Shown: positions 24,420-40,475, counted from the first letter of the stretch. The stretch is DNA of 64,000 nucleotides from Phallus indusiatus (GCA_027605045.1 JAQFWX010000027.1:1-64000); one strand, 5' to 3'. Notes: generated from the letters alone by a model not told the origin. Translations and numbers: made by a program.

Positions 24420-27400
24420 ATGAACAAGCTTCTTAAGCTGAATACACGGATCACTGAGAATATGGAAAGGACTCTATGTGATTTCGATGCATTACAGGAC
24501 GATATCAATGTCTTGAAACTATCTTCTTCTGATGGGAATACCGAACAAATTTCGATGGACGCTATTCCGAACGAGAAGTTATGGGACCTCGATACCCCGG
24601 CTGCTCAACCTATATTGAGCTCTTCAAAATCATCAATCCATCCAAAAAATGATACTGAACAATCAGTTTCACTGCCTATGGTTGCCCAAACAAGGCCCTT
24701 CGATGCTGATATATCCACACTACACGATATGTTCGATTCGTTACAATTAAACTATTCCAGGTCCAAAAGCACCAACTACAGAGCCAAAAAACCCTCACAT
24801 ACCAGGACTGAATCTTCTGAAAAAAGCCGCCAATGGCTACGCCAGTAGCTATGAAGATCTTCAGTCTCTCTGAGCCAGTGCCGTCTCCAATAGATTCAGA
24901 GGTTGGGCGGTCTACTGGGAACAAAGTAGAGATCACCACCCCAGCAGCCACGAAGATCTTCAATCTTTCCGAGCCAGTGCTGTCTCCAATAGATTTAGAG
25001 GTTGGACGGTCTACGGGGAACAAAGTGGAGATCACCACCCCGGCAGCCATGAAGATCTTCAATCTTTCTGAGCCAATGCCGTCTCCAATGAATTCAGAGG
25101 TCGGGCGATCTACAGGGAACAAAGTGGGGATCACTACTCCAGCAGCCACGAAGATCTTCAGTCTATCTGAGCCAGTGCTGTCTCCGATAGATTCAGAGGT
25201 TGGACGGTCTATGGGGAACAAAGTGGAGATCGCTACCCCAGCAGCCATGAAGATCTTCAGTCTTTCTGAGCCAATGTCGTCTCCAATGAATTCAGAGGTT
25301 GGGCTGTCTACAGGGAACAAAGTGGGGATCACTACTCCAGCAGCCACGAAGATCTTCAGTCTATCTGAGCCAGTGCTGTCTCCAATAGATTCAGAGGTTG
25401 GACGGTCTACGGGGAACAAAGTGGAGATCGCTACCCCAGCAGCCATGAAGATCTTCAGTCTCTCTGAGTCAATGCCGTCTCCAATGAATTCAGAAGTTGA
25501 AGTTTCTACGAATGGCCGGGATGGGCTAGAAGTCAAAGGGATACAAGCCAGGATACATGACCAAGGTGGGTAGGCAGTTTATTAAAATTCAAAAGATACA
25601 AGAATAATTTTTCTCATCAGATTCACTTCTCGCTGATCCAGAACTTTGGGGTTTGGCTCTGAATGAATTAGACACTCTCGAGCCTCCAAATTACGTGGGA
25701 GGCAGTCTCTTGGACTATCACATCCTAAGCCAGGTTTTAGCTTCTAACCTGGCTGACCAACGGATGTATTATCTGCCTAAGGATATTGTGATGGACATGA
25801 TCTATCGTCTTTACAATGGGCGTGAGCTTTATGATGAAGAACAGGCCCAGACATTTCGCAATATTTGTGGAGTGGAACCATATAAGCTTGAGATAAAACC
25901 GGTTGCCTTTACGATGTTGAGGCATCTACATTATTATGTGGTGGTTTTCGACTCCTCAAAACTCAGGGCATATGTGTTTGGACGAGAGAGTTTGAACTCA
26001 AGAACGAACTTTATACCTGAAGGGGAAGAATGTACTTGTTCAAGAGAGGCACTCGTAGAGCAGGATGATTGGGAGACATGGGGAGGGCCTCTGTTTTGGG
26101 AAGCCATCCATAAATTGTTTCGGTGGAATATATCGGCAATAAATGTCGTCAGTTTGGCAATGAAATGGTATACTGTACGTATGAAAAGTATCTGGCTCTA
26201 CAGCTTGCTAATTCTGTGACCTAGGTTGGATATGACTGTGGTCCTGAAGCTTCTTTTGTTCTCCAAACACTGCTGTGGGGCCATATCCTTAGGCCTGAGA
26301 ATGCCGAGCGATATCCTGAGGATTTCCCTTATTTACCTAAGCGGCCTTGTGGCCATCATCTTCGAACGTCTATTTCCCAGCAAGTATACCAAGCTTCCAC
26401 TCGTGGATATAGGATTTTCAGCGCATTAGAGTCAAATGGAAAGAGACCTTGGTCTTGGCGGCAAAGACCAGATGAAATTATCGACCAATACTCCGAACAG
26501 TACATTCTTGCTCCTAGAATGCTCCATAGGGTACAGGAAGCTTTGAATTCAGTCGAAAGACGATGCCTTTGCTGTGTACCAAGCCACCAGGCTCGGGAAG
26601 ATGGTATTGGAGATATTAAGGCTTACAAGCCAGATGAGAGTCTTGAAGGCAATCCTTACGATCCAGTTCGTGAACTATCTCCCCAAAGAAAAGATAATCC
26701 TACGTCATTCCCAATTCCTGAACAAAATGCCGGCGACTACTTGCAAAACCCAGCTACCAAGGAGATGAAAGGTACATCAGACCAAAGAAACAGCTCGTTT
26801 ACCAATCGGGGTAGTCATTCCGAGAATGAGTTTGGGGAATGGAAGAATTACAATTATAGATTGAGCAGGAATTTTTACCTAACGTTCGATCAAGATGAAC
26901 CACACAGACCCAGTGACCGCTACCTTCCTTTCGTTCACAAAGTCCATTATCCTTATACCGCCGAAAAAACACTCCCAGGTGTCAAAAAGGATGATTTTGT
27001 GCAAATGGGCTTGGCAGAGATGATAGAGGAAGGTGTGTCTAAACCTGACTCAGGTTTTAACACATTTATTCGAGGCAAGGACAACAGGGGACGCCTCATT
27101 GCTCTTGACATGGAAAAGGATGCCATCAAGCCACATAGCATTAATGTGTCCTTGGATATTGACAGCTTGATTTGGATTACACATCGACTGCGCTTTCGGC
27201 GGGCCGTCAAAATCCATACTTTGCTATATGTGCAAAAGAGCCCCCCTATCGGTGTTCATAATCATATGTCGGTGGAGATACACCTTCCTCCCGACAATAC
27301 CAGGAGCAAAAGAGGCACCAAACCTAAACCCTCTTCAAGGAGATTTAAGTTGAGCTCCATTCCAAACATTCACTTCGCACAACTCAATGAGGGGTCCGGC

Positions 27401-29648
27401 TCAATAAACATTTCCGCGTTATTTCCGCGTATGATCCACCCACATCCCGACTCTCAATATTGGGCCACATCCATACCCATCAATGTTCAACAACGGTGGT
27501 TTGAGAAAGTCATTCACCCTACTCTCGCCAAGATTGCAAAGTCAAACAGGGAAGAGTATTTGAGTTTCACTTATCGGGGATGGATAAAACGAGGTTACAA
27601 GGGGAGGCGTTGTGTTCCAATAATGGGCAGCCAAATTTCACGACTTCAGCAGATGATGAGAGAAGTCATCTTAAAAGATGCTGACGGTGATCTTTCCATG
27701 TTTGGTTCATTTTTCTTCGTTGTAGATTCTCGCGCCATGCAATTATGGACTAAGGAGGGCACCGGTGATTATCAAACCGTGATGCATGCTCTCAGAAAAG
27801 AGTTCCCCACTTTGATTTGGATTATATGTCGAACCGGGAAAATGGAGAATGTGTGCTGGACTTGGGTGTATCTTTCACACCTGTTCACGATTTCCCGTTG
27901 TCGGCATTTGGAAGATACCCAATATTTATAAATCTTTCCACGCGAGTGGCACAAATGTTCCCACTATTCACCCTATTGGAACCATGACTGGTTATGGTTC
28001 TGCTCAAGCGGAATATCCAACGAAAATCGCTGCCACTTCACACCTCGTCTTCCGTTCCGCTTATAATCTCTGTTTTGAAACAGTCAGATATCATCTTCGA
28101 TTCTGTAAAGACAGCGACGCATACGAGGGTAATCGTCCTTTTAAGGAATGTATCGATAGATTTCTCGAGACTTATGAAGATTCACGCCTGTATTCCTATG
28201 GTGTTCGAGATGAAATCCGAGTGGGCATCAGAGCAGTGAATAAGGTACTAGAAGTGGCAAAAAAAAACGTAAGTACTTAGTTATTTTCAAGATGCGTAAG
28301 GCCTTACCTTTCTTAGGCGATAGCATACATTAATTCTGGAGCTGTCATTTGGATTCCCTCTTCATCGTGGTTCGACTTTTGGTCTCTGCGTATTCAAGCA
28401 ATAAGGGCATATCAGTTGTGGCTTGTTCGATATCGTCCTACCAACTTAGCAGTTTTGACATCCATCCTCATGTGGATGTTTCGAACAATCTTTACAACTG
28501 GACGGGTTGAAGGTATCATCCAACGGATATTGAAAGATGTACAATTTGAGAGAACCATCGAGAATTTTGGTTTATTTTTCTTCCAGGACGTAGATCTACC
28601 CGCTGAGGACTCCGATGAATTGATCCAATCCATGAATCTCAGAAAAAGAAAGACGCCCAGAAACCTTCCCGCAGAAAATACTGATCCGTCCGATCAGTTT
28701 CCGCTAGGGGAAATTCCTACATGGGAGGAGCTTGTAAAGGGCATTAGAACTCAGCCCTCGAAGTTGGTCAGAGAATCCGAATTGCAGGATTGGAATGAGT
28801 ATCACCCTACTGCGATCAAAGTATTCATACGTTTCACACGAGACTATTGGTTCACCATTAGAGAGACACACCTTGTAGGTGATACTGCGAACCCTACCTC
28901 TATCCAAGAAGCTATCGAAGTTTGGTCTGTGGACGCCGTATCCGAGGCTTTTCTGAAACCATCTTTCGCACCTGTCAGAGCGTTTTGGCCTGGCATACCA
29001 CGTGGTCGTCGGGAACACACTTTCGAAGATATGTTCGAAGTATTTTTCCCGCCCCATGATTATACACCTAACGTCAACTCGGTCTGGTCCGTTTTATGGA
29101 AACGTGGTTATATCAGATTCTACCATGACGAATTAAAGTCATTGACACCTGACGGCCGTCATCGTGTATGTGAGGGGCTTAAAAAGCTTTTAGACACGGT
29201 TCAATGTCTTCCCAATGCTTCCAGGCATACCGAAAAGACACTGGGGCGATTGTGGACACCAAATGAAGAAAAGGATGGGGTGGAAGTGCTAACTAACCCA
29301 AAATTATATAAGATACGTGGCCTTCACGAGACAAGGATTGGAGAATCAAAACGTTTTGTCATCACTGCATCCAAACGGACAGTAGAAGCTAGGATCAGGG
29401 CGTGTAATGAAAATAAAACGGTGGAAATGATTCTACAGAACATTCAACAGGAGAAAAGAAAAGAAAGGCGCAGTGCAAAGGCCAAAAATTACCGAAAACC
29501 GCCTCCCAATCGATATATGCGGAATGGGGTCGATAGTTCGGCTAGTACTAGCTCCGAAGATACAAAGCTTGACACCACCGAATCTAACATTAGTAGCTCC
29601 CAAGATAGTGATATTTCTGCGCCTGAGGATGACATACTAGGAGAATGA
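24420..29648 (+). CDS. Giant protein with N-terminal 33-aa repeats and Ulp1-like (C48) peptidase domain
   Basis: One long spliced gene of about 1,690 codons. Exons: 24420-25565, 25621-26174, 26225-28268, 28317-29648; introns of 55, 50 and 48 bp are GT-AG with matching phase. After a disordered start come seven 33-residue repeats. A Ulp1-like region follows: HYYVVVFDSS (catalytic-His position), AYVFGRES, then GYDCGPEASFVLQ (candidate catalytic Cys). The usual acidic residue after the His strand reads G in YVFGRE, so activity is uncertain. The long C-terminal part (IGVHNHMSVEIHLPP, LSMFGSFFFVVDSR, ENGECVLDLGVSFTP, YSYGVRDEIRVG) resembles large uncharacterised proteins I recall from mushroom genomes. 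Apparent one-base losses occur near 24820 (A run), 27800 and 27890. A 49-bp intron at 27866-27914 could instead bypass the last two. The C-terminus is acidic and Ser-rich. Confidence 0.6.
24833..25510 (+). repeat. Seven 99-bp coding tandem repeats in alternating A/B form
   Basis: Seven units of 33 codons around the core KIFSLSEPV..SP..SEVG..TGNKV. Units alternate between a form with an Ala-Met core and Pro-Met-Asn and a form with an Ala-Thr core and Pro-Ile-Asp, so the real period of units 2-7 is a 198-bp dimer. The unit length is a multiple of three and the minus strand is also open (24676-25536). Minus-strand openness is explained by the periodicity and is not evidence of a gene. Confidence 0.9.
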
Positions 29649-32406
29649 ACTAAATGATTGTTCACAATCCTTCATACGGTTTTCAGATCACGCTCTTTTT
29701 ACTTTACCTCGTTTCTATAACCGGTGTTTTGTATTTGGTTAGACTGAACTAGACATGCATACATATACCGTGTATTCGGAATATCATTGAATTTCTGGAG
29801 TTGGATCACAACGATTCACTCAGTTTGCATTTCAAGCTTGGGTCGTTTCCCTATTGTCACACCGTTTAGACTAAACTGAAGTCCGGAAGTAGTGGAGGTT
29901 CCTGAATCATTTTCCTCAGCTTAAGAAATATAAGTACGTTTTTGGAAAAATCGCAACGACCAAAGGAATACTTTAAGTCCAACCGTTCTCCGACAAGGCC
30001 AAGTTGAAGGCCAGCGACTCTAAATCATAACTTATATTTCTGACTCATACTTATTGGTTTATGTTTAGATACCCATGTAGATCCCCAATGTACTGAAATG
30101 AAGATCAGAACCAGAAGATATTCGGCGAGAGAGATCGTCTTCACAACCGGAAAGGTGGCAAGACGACTGAGCTTCTTTACAACTCTTTACAACAATATCA
30201 GCTATACTACAGCTGAGCTAATACCCATGTGCTCTAGTCAGGCTACATCAACCATCACATGCTTCCTCTTCATGCCACAGTTTACAACGCTGGCAAAGGA
30301 GCGGAGAGTTGTGTTACTATATGTTCCATACCCCCCATGACATGGGGACCCCTGTTTTGAGTGTTGCTGGCCCTTGCCATCCGGTCGAGCCGCGGCGCAA
30401 CTAGATTACACTTGATGTTCCGATGACAAGTATTATACAATCCATTGAGTCTAGAGAAGACCGTGATTGGGAATACGTGGTCGTGCTACTCAAGACCAAG
30501 ACATAGACAGGACTTGGAGGGTGGGTTAGTAACACGGAAACGCGTTTAGGAAACAGGAGAGCATCACACGAAAGACGGTAACTTGCCTCCAGGTTTGGCA
30601 GACCGGTCACGGTCGCGGCTCAGTGAGTTGTTATAATGGGTGTGTCGGAGTAGTTGCCGTTAGATAGGATTCGTGACGTGCGTGAAAGACCATGGATGGC
30701 ACACAAGGTCACCAGTGTCTTGCAATTGTATCGATGGCTGGCACGGGTCAGACATTTGGTCGGTAGTGATGGTCGACAGTACAGTATTTTGCTCGTGCAG
30801 GCTGAGTACCAAAAGAAGGCCTTTATCGAGCTTTGTCGAAGGTGGGGAGAGATCCTGAATTGAATGCATACGAATGTTGGGAGATGAAGTGTAAACGTTT
30901 ACACATCGGTAAAGGTCAACGTCATCTGTGTTGGTGTTTGAGCTGGGACGGGGAAAGCGAGAAAAAGCAAAAACCAACACGTCAAGAGGTTAAGGATGAA
31001 GCAGATAAACGTCGATGGCTCAGAGTTCTGTCGTCGAAGTTACCGAAATTGGGGTCAGAGTGGACTGTAATCATGGTTTGGGGCTGAGGTTACGTTCGAA
31101 GGAGTGTGAGACTAACCCACGGTGATAGGGAAAACTTTATTCACGATAAAAACAGTGATAGGTGAAAAACGACGGATATTTAAGTAGAGAAAGAAGAGGG
31201 AAGGAAAGGGAGTCAAAGAAAGAAAGGATGCGAGCCAAAGAAAGAGGAATTGAAATGAAAAATGCTAGCCCGGGAATGAAGGGTAGCGAAAAAGATAAAG
31301 CAAAAGGAAAGAGGAGAGGAACAGAACTGGAAATGGTTTCTGATCAATATTTGTATCGAGACCGACTTGTTAAACATTCCATGACGTGATCTTTATTAGT
31401 GAAAGAGAGCAAATGTAGAACATAAGCAAATAGTGATCAACAAACAAATTAAGACCAACGGTATAACACATAAAAATGCCACAAAAGAAGAATGAAACCA
31501 GTGAGTTTGCTTCGCACCACGAAAGCCGCGATCGTCGCCCGGAAATTGATCTTGTCGTTGATGCTATTTACTGCGCCTAACAGCAACCTTCCATAGTGAT
31601 GATAGTTTGATAAATATGTCTTGAGCTATTTAAAGGCTTGTAGTATTGAGATGACGGGTAGGACAGATACGGACTGGAGCCGGAGGTTGTAAGGGTGAAT
31701 CGAAAGGTTAGTGACATAGTAATTGGATACGGCTGATTGAGTGTGGAGATGTCGGTGCTGGAATAATGATATTTTGCCGCTTCCATTGTATTTGAATGGA
31801 GGGGAAGAATGAACTAAGGGCCAACGAGCAATGGGTAACGGATTGATCATCGGTGTGCTGTTGTACACGGTCAATTTTGTCGAGGAATCTCTAACCTCAG
31901 GCTGTAGCGGATGCTGCTTCTTGTAAGAGCAAAGTTAAAACAGGATGGCAGCGATCATGACGTATGACTTCGGGTCTCAGAGGTCGTTGTTGGTGGTGGC
32001 GTCGTTGTAATCGTCTACGATGGGGTATTGGAGAAGGAAAAAGACTGTTGAGGTGCCCAGTGTACTGGTGTATTGGACAGGTTGACTGTTTCCCACAGGG
32101 TTTATTCACAGGTGCAATACAAGTACGATTTTTGCCGTTGTTGCTGCGGGAGGGGTCATGGCAAGAAAGGACGAGACCGATGTATGAGAAAGAAGGAGAG
32201 AATACGAATCTGAGAAAGGAGACAATGATATTTGATGAAAAGAGCGAAAGAGCTGCTGAGTGCGAGTGTGGATTGGAAATGAGGAAGGTCAAGGAAAAGC
32301 AAAGCAGCCGAAGTGGTACATCATCATGTAATGTTTCAAATTTCCACGTTCAGACGTTCAATTCCCTTGTAAACGGAGTTAGACTGGCCTGGCTCGAGCT
32401 CGAGCA
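29649..32406. other. No gene supported
   Basis: Downstream of the giant gene nothing resembles an exon chain. Purine-rich stretches near 30830-31330 create long open frames of Lys/Glu/Arg-rich composition (for example 31162-31389) that are better explained by base composition than by coding. Confidence 0.35.
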
Positions 32407-32513
32407 CTGAAAAAATTGTACTTAGGGTTACGGTTCGGAGTTCAAATGTTCAATACGTTCAGTCTCCGCTTTGTGACCTATATGATCTAGTTCACGTTCA
32501 TCATCATACCGTC

Positions 32514-32780
32514 ATGTCCCACCAAGTCAGCGATGTCAATCTAGAAAACGTGTCCGTTTCGATTGACCATCAGCATCGCTATGACCTAGCTGCCGTACTG
32601 TCCGGCGCGGTCAATGAAAATCCAACCAGCAAAGACCAACCACGGTCGCCAAAAATCCCCCTCCCCCCCCCAAAAAAAAAAAACATCGGTTGCATCACCA
32701 CAAGCGCTTGCCCACAGGTGGTAGGCTTTAGTGCTCGTAATCCTTTTGTTCTAAAAGTACTTTCTCGCTGCTGTAGGTAG
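32514..32780 (+). CDS. Short ORF conserved in both inverted copies
   Basis: Starts MSHQVSDVNLENVSVS and continues DLAAVLSGAVNENPTSKDQP; the same peptide is encoded at 52410-52613 on the minus strand. After about 48 residues it enters a poly-C/poly-A tract (near 32660-32685) whose length differs between copies, changing the frame. Sequence identity alone keeps it open in both copies, so conservation is weak evidence. If real, it is the first exon of a gene whose continuation is not visible. Confidence 0.25.
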   Translation: MSHQVSDVNLENVSVSIDHQHRYDLAAVLSGAVNENPTSKDQPRSPKIPLPPPKKKNIGCITTSACPQVVGFSARNPFVLKVLSRCCR

Positions 32781-32783
32781 TCG

Positions 32784-33161
32784 TCAAGTTCTCGAATCCG
32801 TCCTTCGAACTGTTTGACACTGCGTGGCTGAAGGGATGGGCGAGGACTCTATAACTAGGTTTTTTTGGGCCGTATATCTACCGAATGGAATGGTGATATT
32901 TCTCTCCTTCCAGAGTCGAGCGCAATATGGAACACTAACCTTTACTTGTGAAGCCGATCGACGTGCGAGTATCCACGGGCCAGGAATATCGCTCAGTGGA
33001 TCGGACAGCCACTGGCTGTGACTAAGCTTGTTGCCAAAGTCGTCGGAAGGTTGAGACATAAAGGAGGTGTTGTTGATGAAAAAGACATACACGACAATGG
33101 AATGTTCCGATATTCCCTTATCGTCATCATATTTGCGGTTTGGTATATGTACACCGTGCAA
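32784..33161 (-). pseudogene. Spliced gene remnant shared by both inverted copies
   Basis: The minus strand reads SDIPGPWILARRSASQVK, then a candidate intron of about 91 bp (GTTAGT...TTATAG), then SPRPSLQPRSVKQFEGRIRE and DDYLQQRESTF, a helical, coiled-coil-like segment. The corresponding region of copy B lies at 51955-52350 on the plus strand. Upstream the two copies differ by indels, so at most one can be intact. No family is recognised; a leucine-zipper or similar dimerising segment is possible. Confidence 0.3.
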
Positions 33162-34273
33162 AATTCATTTTGAAAGCAGGATACAGATTGAATATAACGA
33201 AGAGACGGAAGGATCTTGGGGGAAAACGTCGTTGATGTCATTTGCGAGGAATTGTCGATAATCATTGGAAAAAGAGAGTTATATAGCAAAGGAAGATTTA
33301 TATCTAGGTAAAAGCATATATATCACCAGCTGTTATACAAAGAGCGATAAGTATTGTGCATTAATATATTAACGTTATTGTGTCGAGAAGTCCATTTAAG
33401 GCAATGTAAACACATCGACCCTTAGTAACGTGCAAGGATAAACGTATCGTAATCTATATAACATGATCTATATAACAGAAGGTATGTCATAAAATGTGAT
33501 ACCAAAAAAATTTTTCCCTAGCTTACAAAAAGAGCCCATCACTGTTCTCAAAAACGATACCCTATAGCTAAACCCTCCAGTTTCCTTATCATATCGTTCT
33601 GGAAAGTGTTCAGGTTAGTTATAAACAGCTTTATTCCACTTTATTCCATACTATTATGTATTCGCATTTGGGTTACCGAGACCGTTTTCCCGGAGCTTCT
33701 TATGCAAAACTTCGACTTCGACTTGCACGCGTTCGATGCATTTGATATATTTGACTGTCTTGACGCGTAATTCTTAATAAAAAGAGAAGTTACACCATTG
33801 TCATTTGAAATAAAAAACGATCACGTATCTGCGGTGGCATCTTCATCTGAAACGATAAGGGAGTGCTGCGAAAGGGAGTCCAATTGGCTTTCGGTTTCTC
33901 AATAATCAGAACGCACTCACATAAACGTATGATAGCTATTATGATCTTTCGGTAATCCAACGTTCTTGTCCGTAAGGTTACGGCATCCTTGAATGATAGC
34001 TTTACTTATTTGACTATTGACTAGGCGAATGAGAGTTTTGTACGTTGGATGGAACTTGAAGGACGGATTTCAGGACGGATTTCCGGGTCTGGAGTAAAAT
34101 CAAAGTCATTTAAAATACGAAAAGAGCAACGTACATTGAGAATGAAAAGAAAGGTGAACTATCCGCCACTGACACCAAACTGACACAGCCTAGATTCCGC
34201 TGACATAATCTTCAGGCGCGTCGAGAAACTTCACGCAAACGTTCACGCTCTATTTTGTAGAGCAACCGATTGT

Positions 34274-34880
34274 GTGTTACATCATATGTCGCATCATAAT
34301 CGAAACGTGGATGTTTTGGGAGGGATATTGGAGGCTTCAGAAGGCGAAATTGAAGCCCCAGGTGTACGGCGGAATTACGATGACGATGGGAATGAATTTG
34401 TTCAAAAATCGAGCAAGAAACGCAAGGTAAGTAAGCTGTGCCTGGCAACAAGTCCCAACCCCCCCAACCCAAGTTAGAAACACGTTCGTTTTCCTGCTAT
34501 AGTAGACTCGGACTCCGGTGCAAAAAATGGTACGACCGTGGGGCCATCGCGAAAGGCGGACGGTAGAAAATTCAAGCCTCCTAAAGACGGAACACACGTA
34601 AATGAAAGCAAAGATTCTCTAATGCATGAGTTAGAAGTGCATGATAATTCACTTGGACTTCCACTGCGGACTCTTGATAACTTTTTTTTTGTTCGAATCC
34701 GGTGCTGCGACCGGTACTTTCGTCCCAATCACTGTTTTATCGGAGGGAACTGGTGCCTGCGAGGCCTATGGCATGGTCCAATCGGATAACAAAGGGGCAG
34801 AGAACGATGATTACGAGCAAGTCCAGATACCTTTCAGAACGACTGTCATCTTGAGGCTTCTCCCTGAAGTGTTTAGACAG
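34274..34880 (+). pseudogene. Possible DNMT1 replication-foci-domain fragment
   Basis: Two exon-like pieces separated by a GT-AG intron from about 34426 to 34502. The first ends YDDDGNEFVQKSSKKRK. The second reads GLPLRTLDNFF and, after a frame change at a run of nine T (34682-34690), FESGAATGTFVPITVLSE and ACEAYGMVQSD. The order (basic linker, then 'P-L/I-R-T-L-x-x-F', then an alternating hydrophobic strand pattern) recalls the N-terminal RFD region of basidiomycete DNMT1-type cytosine methyltransferases. One T fewer would restore the frame. No BAH domains or methyltransferase motifs (PC, ENV) follow, so only a fragment is here. The family call is from memory and weak. Confidence 0.28.
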
Positions 34881-35051
34881 TAAGTGACATTTCCCGTCGT
34901 TTTTATCTGGATATTCCTCATATATTGTTCTCCGGCAACATAAAGGGAGATAATGATACAAACCGAATTCGCAATTTATATTTTGGGAACGCCCGCACAT
35001 TTTTATCAAGAATACTACCTCCCCTTTTACAAGAAGGAAATCATTATGCGC

Positions 35052-35213
35052 TTAGTTGTGAAACAAATTTACGATGATTGACGAGCTGATACTAACCTCA
35101 TCCGCCCGTGGTTTGAGGTTGACACGATTGTCTTGTTTTGCTTTGCTACCCTTTGGTCGTCCCATTGTAATTTGTTTTGTGCCGAAGGTGCCCTTTTTCG
35201 ATGCGCGTGCTTT

Positions 35214-35243
<30 letters not shown>
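35052..35243 (-). pseudogene. AT-hook-like fragment
   Basis: From an ATG at 35165 the minus strand reads MGRPKGSKAKQDNRVN and reaches a possible splice donor (GAG|GTTAGT) near 35097. GRP followed by a basic run is the AT-hook core. It follows directly on the RIO2-like fragment on the same strand but looks like the start of a different protein. Only one hook and about 23 codons are visible, so function cannot be inferred. Confidence 0.25.
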
Positions 35244-39461
<4,218 letters not shown>

Positions 39462-40134
39462 GTGAATAATAATGCAGAATCAACGGCGTCGCGAAACATG
39501 GGCTGTCTTTGTGCGCATCGTAAAACGAAAGAAAATCAATCTAGTTTGAAATCTATATCTTCTCCTAAATCGATCAATACAAAGGGAAAGACCGCCCAAG
39601 AACATCATGGTACTGTATCGAGATCACGCCCCAACAACAGCAAAGCTCCATTGGCATCTCGGAATCCAAAGTCTCATGCTCTCCTTACTCTTGTCAGCCC
39701 TTTTTTTTATTTCTTCTTCGTCGTATTTGACCTTTGATTTCAATATTTCAGATATTCACCCCGGTGGATCAGGCAGATTACCTTGCCACCTCTTGATACA
39801 ACAACAACAGCTGGCTTTCCGCCTTTTGGTGCGCTTCACAGCTCTCTTTTCTACGTGGCGGATCTGGCATACTAACAGTTTATGTATAGCTCTTCCTTCT
39901 GAAACTGCTGCCCCAAGTTCAATAGCGAAAGGAAAAAGCAGAGATAGAACGGCTCGTACGCCTGTTGGACCAGCTTCTTTCGTCCCACCACAGTAGGAAC
40001 AGCAAGATAGGAAGTTCAAGCAGCATCGCCCGCAAATCATTACTCATTCTGATTCTCCGGAATGTTTTATGGATCTAAATGATAATGATAATGACATTGG
40101 GAGTCCTGTCAGCAGCGTTGTATATCGGGACGAG
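39462..40134 (+). pseudogene. Left part of a host locus interrupted by element E1
   Basis: Coding-like pieces lead up to the insertion: 39462-39690 (MNNNAESTASRNMGCLC), a possible intron, and a run ending MDLNDNDNDIGSPVSSVV then YRDE at the target site. Removing E1 and one copy of ACGAG continues this frame to 49499 (ALQCREKNVGDYTLL). An open frame across the repaired site supports insertion into transcribed, possibly coding, host DNA. The gene is not recognised and stops upstream leave its full structure unresolved. Confidence 0.3.
40130..40134. repeat. Target-site duplication of E1, left copy
   Basis: ACGAG directly precedes the 5' LTR and is repeated at 49234-49238 directly after the 3' LTR. 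Five bp is typical of Ty3/Gypsy integrase. Confidence 0.92.
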
Positions 40135-40398
40135 TGTAACGGTTCCGCTATGAGCAGCGGACTACTATTAACCATAGTACATATTCGTATATACATACAA
40201 TTGTATGCAGACGATCGTCGTCTGCACAAGTACCTAGTATTATGTAACGTACATAGGCGCCGTCACACCAGTAAATACCGCGTAACGGTAAAGGCGCCGG
40301 CAGCCTTTCTTACCTGCACTTGCAAATATACAGCTTTACACTGTTTGTTGTGAGTCCGTAAGAACCGGGCTAATCGTAAACTGTAACGAAACGTTACA
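40135..40398 (+). repeat. 5' LTR of E1 (264 bp)
   Basis: Begins TGTAACGG and ends with TGTAACGAAACGTTACA, an imperfect terminal palindrome. It contains a perfect hairpin at 40207-40225 (GCAGACGATCGTCGTCTGC), a second CCGCT/AGCGG hairpin near the start, and a TATA-like GTATATA at 40188-40194 that could serve as promoter. GTAACG or its complement occurs at about 40136, 40244, 40282, 40383 and 40392, and again in the leader at 40420. The 67-codon open frame inside is fixed by LTR identity and is not a gene. Confidence 0.95.
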
Positions 40399-40475
40399 TC
40401 TTTTTTAACACCTAAACGGCGTTACAATTTCCAAAATACGCCAATCGTATTTGCTAGTTTATAGTGAGAGAGGAT

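Larger units (their letters stand above)
32407..34034. repeat. Inverted duplication, copy A
   Basis: This segment matches the reverse complement of 51212-52720. The part 32407 to about 32990 is nearly identical to its partner, whereas about 33000-34034 is clearly diverged, with substitutions and a gap of about 170 bp in copy B near 33200-33360. The outer limit is sharp: CTGAAAAAATTGTACTTA begins at 32407, and homology stops immediately before it. Inside, the minus strand holds the end of a coiled-coil protein (YIKCIERVQVEVEVLHKKL, near 33680-33780). Neither end shows terminal inverted repeats or LTRs I can recognise, so it may be a segmental duplication rather than a transposon. Confidence 0.8.

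Noticed and set aside
24676..25536. 286-codon minus-strand ORF opposite the tandem repeat
   Set aside because: Openness follows from the 99-bp period; sense-strand codons continue in frame into the Ulp1-like gene through a good intron.
31162..31389. Lys/Glu/Arg-rich ORF near 31.2 kb
   Set aside because: Produced by a purine-rich stretch; no splice context or recognisable domain.
40150..40353. 67-codon ORF repeated in all four LTRs
   Set aside because: It is identical only because the LTRs are identical; composition is not protein-like and it overlaps the likely promoter.
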